Assembly (NCBI RefSeq): GCF_013463155.1
Contig: NZ_CP040781.1
Location: 1,860,001-1,924,000 of the forward strand
Reading direction: 5' to 3'
DNA from: Staphylococcus sp. 17KM0847
GTDB lineage: Bacteria > Bacillota > Bacilli > Staphylococcales > Staphylococcaceae
DNA: 64,000 bases
Part shown: positions 63,301-64,000 of the stretch, piece after piece
Layout of the letters: the number at the start of each line of letters is the position of its first letter
Numbering within the stretch: the first letter of the stretch is position 1
The notes under the pieces: model-generated
The model's input: only the letters and a program-made list of their open reading frames with translations
Told to the model about the DNA's origin: nothing
The model's database searches: none
Program-made: the position numbers and the translations under genes

Positions 63301-64000
63301 CATCTGCGATACCATTGTTATCCGCATCATTTACTGCTGGTACCTCAACTGGGTTCACTTCTGCTAAGCGATCTACTAAGTCTTGCTTGCCTTTTGTACC
63401 TTCTGGTACTTCGTCAACCAACGCTTGCGCTGCTTCTTTCGCTGCTGTCACTTTCGCATTCTCTGCTTCTACTTCCGCTTTTTCTGCTGCCGTTACAATG
63501 CCACCTTCAGTTACTTCCGCTAATTTCGCTTCTGCTGCTTTTTCCGCTGCTTCTGCTTCCTCTACGGCTTTTTTCGCTTCTGCTAACTTCGCATCCACTT
63601 CATCTGCGATGCCATTGTTATTCGCATCATTTACTGCTGGTACCTCAACTGAGTTCACTTCTGCTAAGCGATCTACTAAGTCTTGCTTGCCTTTTGTACC
63701 TTCTGGTACTTCGTCAACCAACGCTTGCGCTGCTTCTTTCGCTGCTGTCACTTTCGCATTCTCTGCTTCTATTTCCGCTTTTTCTGCTGCCGTTACAATG
63801 CCACCTTCAGTTACTTCCGCTAATTTCGCTTCTGCTGCTTTTTCCGCTGCTTCTGCTTCCTCTACGGCTTTTTTCGCTTCTGCTAGCTTCGCATCCACTT
63901 CATCTGCGATGCCATTGTTATCCGCATCATTTACTGCTGGTACCTCAACTGGGTTCACTTCCGCTAAGCGATCTACTAAGTCTTGCTTGCCTTTTGTACC
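57341..64000 (-). CDS. Giant LPxTG cell-wall protein with 100-residue repeats (partial, N terminus off window)
   Basis: The frame is open from base 64000 to the stop at 57341, at least 2,219 residues. The visible C terminus has LPNTG, a hydrophobic helix (TTLFGSLIAGLGAIFLF) and RRRKDQSEKE, so sortase would anchor it. Before it lie a Gln/Ser-rich linker, one divergent repeat, and at least 20 exact 100-residue repeats rich in Ala, Glu, Lys and Val, predicted helical. Each carries DADNNGIADEVD and EVNKDGIVTEAE, both of which fit an EF-hand-like DxDxNG/DxNxDG pattern, except in a subtype reading TEGG. Function as a surface or biofilm protein is inferred from architecture. The signal peptide and start must lie beyond the window. 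Confidence 0.9.
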   Translation of the reverse strand, partial: GTKGKQDLVDRLAEVNPVEVPAVNDADNNGIADEVDAKLAEAKKAVEEAEAAEKAAEAKLAEVTEGGIVTAAEKAEIEAENAKVTAAKEAAQALVDEVPEGTKGKQDLVDRLAEVNSVEVPAVNDANNNGIADEVDAKLAEAKKAVEEAEAAEKAAEAKLAEVTEGGIVTAAEKAEVEAENAKVTAAKEAAQALVDEVPEGTKGKQDLVDRLAEVNPVEVPAVNDADNNGIADEVDAKLAEATTAVEEAEAAEKAAEAKLAEVNKDGIVTEAEKAEIEAENAKVTAAKEAAQALVDEVPEGTKGKQDLVDRLAEVNPVEVPAVNDADNNGIADEVDAKLAEATTAVEEAEAAEKAAEAKLAEVNKDGIVTEAEKAEIEAENAKVTAAKEAAQALVDEVPEGTKGKQDLVDRLAEVNPVEVPAVNDADNNGIADEVDAKLAEATTAVEEAEAAEKAAEAKLAEVNKDGIVTEAEKAEIEAENAKVTAAKEAAQALVDEVPEGTKGKQDLVDRLAEVNPVEVPAVNDADNNGIADEVDAKLAEATTAVEEAEAAEKAAEAKLAEVNKDGIVTEAEKAEIEAENAKVTAAKEAAQALVDEVPEGTKGKQDLVDRLAEVNPVEVPAVNDADNNGIADEVDAKLAEATTAVEEAEAAEKAAEAKLAEVNKDGIVTEAEKAEIEAENAKVTAAKEAAQALVDEVPEGTKGKQDLVDRLAEVNPVEVPAVNDADNNGIADEVDAKLAEATTAVEEAEAAEKAAEAKLAEVNKDGIVTEAEKAEIEAENAKVTAAKEAAQALVDEVPEGTKGKQDLVDRLAEVNPVEVPAVNDADNNGIADEVDAKLAEATTAVEEAEAAEKAAEAKLAEVNKDGIVTEAEKAEIEAENAKVTAAKEAAQALVDEVPEGTKGKQDLVDRLAEVNPVEVPAVNDADNNGIADEVDAKLAEATTAVEEAEAAEKAAEAKLAEVNKDGIVTEAEKAEIEAENAKVTAAKKAAETALAEVPEGTEGKQKLVDRLAEVNPVEVPAVNDADNNGIADEVDAKLAEATTAVEAAEAAEKAAEAKLAEVTEGGIVTAAEKAEVEAENAKVTAAKEAAQALVDEVPEGTKGKQDLVDRLAEVNPVEVPAVNDADNNGIADEVDAKLAEAKKAVEEAEAAEKAAEAKLAEVTEGGIVTAAEKAEVEAENAKVTAAKEAAQALVDEVPEGTKGKQDLVDRLAEVNPVEVPAVNDADNNGIADEVDAKLAEAKKAVEEAEAAEKAAEAKLAEVTEGGIVTAAEKAEVEAENAKVTAAKEAAQALVDEVPEGTKGKQDLVDRLAEVNSVEVPAVNDANNNGIADEVDAKLAEAKKAVEEAEAAEKAAEAKLAEVTEGGIVTAAEKAEVEAENAKVTAAKEAAQALVDEVPEGTKGKQDLVDRLAEVNPVEVPAVNDADNNGIADEVDAKLAEATTAVEEAEAAEKAAEAKLAEVNKDGIVTEAEKAEIEAENAKVTAAKEAAQALVDEVPEGTKGKQDLVDRLAEVNPVEVPAVNDADNNGIADEVDAKLAEATTAVEEAEAAEKAAEAKLAEVNKDGIVTEAEKAEIEAENAKVTAAKEAAQALVDEVPEGTKGKQDLVDRLAEVNPVEVPAVNDADNNGIADEVDAKLAEATTAVEEAEAAEKAAEAKLAEVNKDGIVTEAEKAEVEAENAKVTAAKEAAQALVDEVPEGTKGKQDLVDRLAEVNPVEVPAVNDADNNGIADEVDAKLAEATTAVEEAEAAEKAAEAKLAEVNKDGIVTEAEKAEIEAENAKVTAAKEAAQALVDEVPEGTKGKQDLVDRLAEVNPVEVPAVNDADNNGIADEVDAKLAEATTAVEEAEAAEKAAEAKLAEVNKDGIVTEAEKAEVEAENAKVTAAKKAAETALAEVPEGTEGKQKLVDRLAEVNPVEVPAVNDADNNGIADEVDAKLAEATTAVEAAEAAEKAAEAKLAEVNKDGIVTEAEKAEIEAENAKVTAAKKAAETALAEVPEGTEGKQNLVDRLAEVTPVEVPAVNDANNNGILDTEDLASAEMAVEEAKVADQAAKEALAKANEDKVITPEERTQLIKLLEEAKAKKAKAQALVDALPKHQQSELRKVLEKLNGIVIPEVTPMSSDDMKDNQQVTPTPKENVQQDQAMDGNSDVSMPKQQEQSVETKDKNMAFEKQKSSNTQTLPNTGEVPSSTTLFGSLIAGLGAIFLFRRRKDQSEKE
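57927..64000 (-). repeat. Array of 300-bp tandem repeats (>20 units, no length change)
   Basis: The same position in the unit (complement of GCATCATTTACTGCTGGTAC) recurs at 57924, 58224, 58524 and so on to 63924, always 300 bp apart. Units differ by few bases. Reading from the N-terminal side the loop types run TEGG x2, NKDG x8, TEGG x4, NKDG x6, then a divergent last unit (NEDKVITPEE). Confidence 0.95.

Noticed and set aside
57927-64000. CRISPR array
   Set aside because: The 300-bp units are coding, contiguous, without unique spacers. The 18-bp SD units are likewise coding.

Overview
The window is low-GC Firmicute DNA and almost certainly a Staphylococcus chromosome. The evidence is YSIRK-type signal peptides, SD-repeat (Sdr/MSCRAMM) adhesins, LPxTG sorting signals, an IsaB-family secreted antigen, the staphylococcal hisZGDCBHAFIE order, a choline-to-glycine-betaine (cud/bet) locus with a GbsR-type regulator, and AGGAGG-type ribosome-binding sites. 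I could not fix the species from the sequence alone; the proteins resemble S. aureus homologues but look clearly diverged.

Layout. 1-6.5 kb: the end of an alpha/beta hydrolase gene, an orphan Fur-boxed siderophore-binding lipoprotein, a PhnA/YjdM-like zinc-ribbon protein, a PTS-dependent dihydroxyacetone kinase operon (dhaKLM) with a catabolite-repression-like site, and deoCB for deoxyribose catabolism. 6.7-13.7 kb: a tightly overlapping nine-gene histidine operon. 13.7-19.8 kb: osmoprotection, with betB-betA diverging from the regulator cudC and a separate BCCT transporter; both the betB and the transporter upstream regions share a nearly identical 19-bp element. 20-33.8 kb: a mosaic of single genes (MOSC protein, acetolactate decarboxylase, alkaline phosphatase with a four-repeat PhoP-like box, a DHA2 efflux pump, a Fur-boxed methyltransferase, a nucleoside hydrolase, a candidate small RNA, a Dcu transporter, two SDRs, a PanE-like reductase, and the zinc-binding AdcA-ZinT lipoprotein with a Zur box). 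33.9-36.4 kb: nrdDG (anaerobic ribonucleotide reductase) with paired NrdR-like boxes. 36.5-51 kb: a surface-protein region with two tandem SD-repeat adhesins (11 and 6 B repeats), an unrecognised alpha/alpha-toroid-like protein and a small membrane protein. 51.4-57.3 kb: tRNA-Ser(UGA), a YibE/YibF membrane pair, a MurF-like ligase fused to a D-Ala-D-Ala-carboxypeptidase-like domain that appears catalytically dead, an IsaB-like protein and a small orphan protein. 57.3-64 kb: the 3' part of a giant LPxTG wall protein built from exactly 300-bp repeats, whose N terminus lies beyond the window.

Together the region holds basal metabolism under recognisable global regulators (Fur, Zur, PhoP, NrdR, CcpA and GbsR/CudC-type sites) in the left two thirds, and a highly repetitive, recombinogenic surface-adhesin region on the right. 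The observations I consider most worth following are the MurF/pseudo-carboxypeptidase fusion, the homopolymer directly upstream of the second Sdr gene's probable -10 element, the two EF-hand-like loops per 100-residue repeat together with a 3.6-kb higher-order duplication in the giant wall protein, the shared bet operator and the candidate C-rich small RNA.
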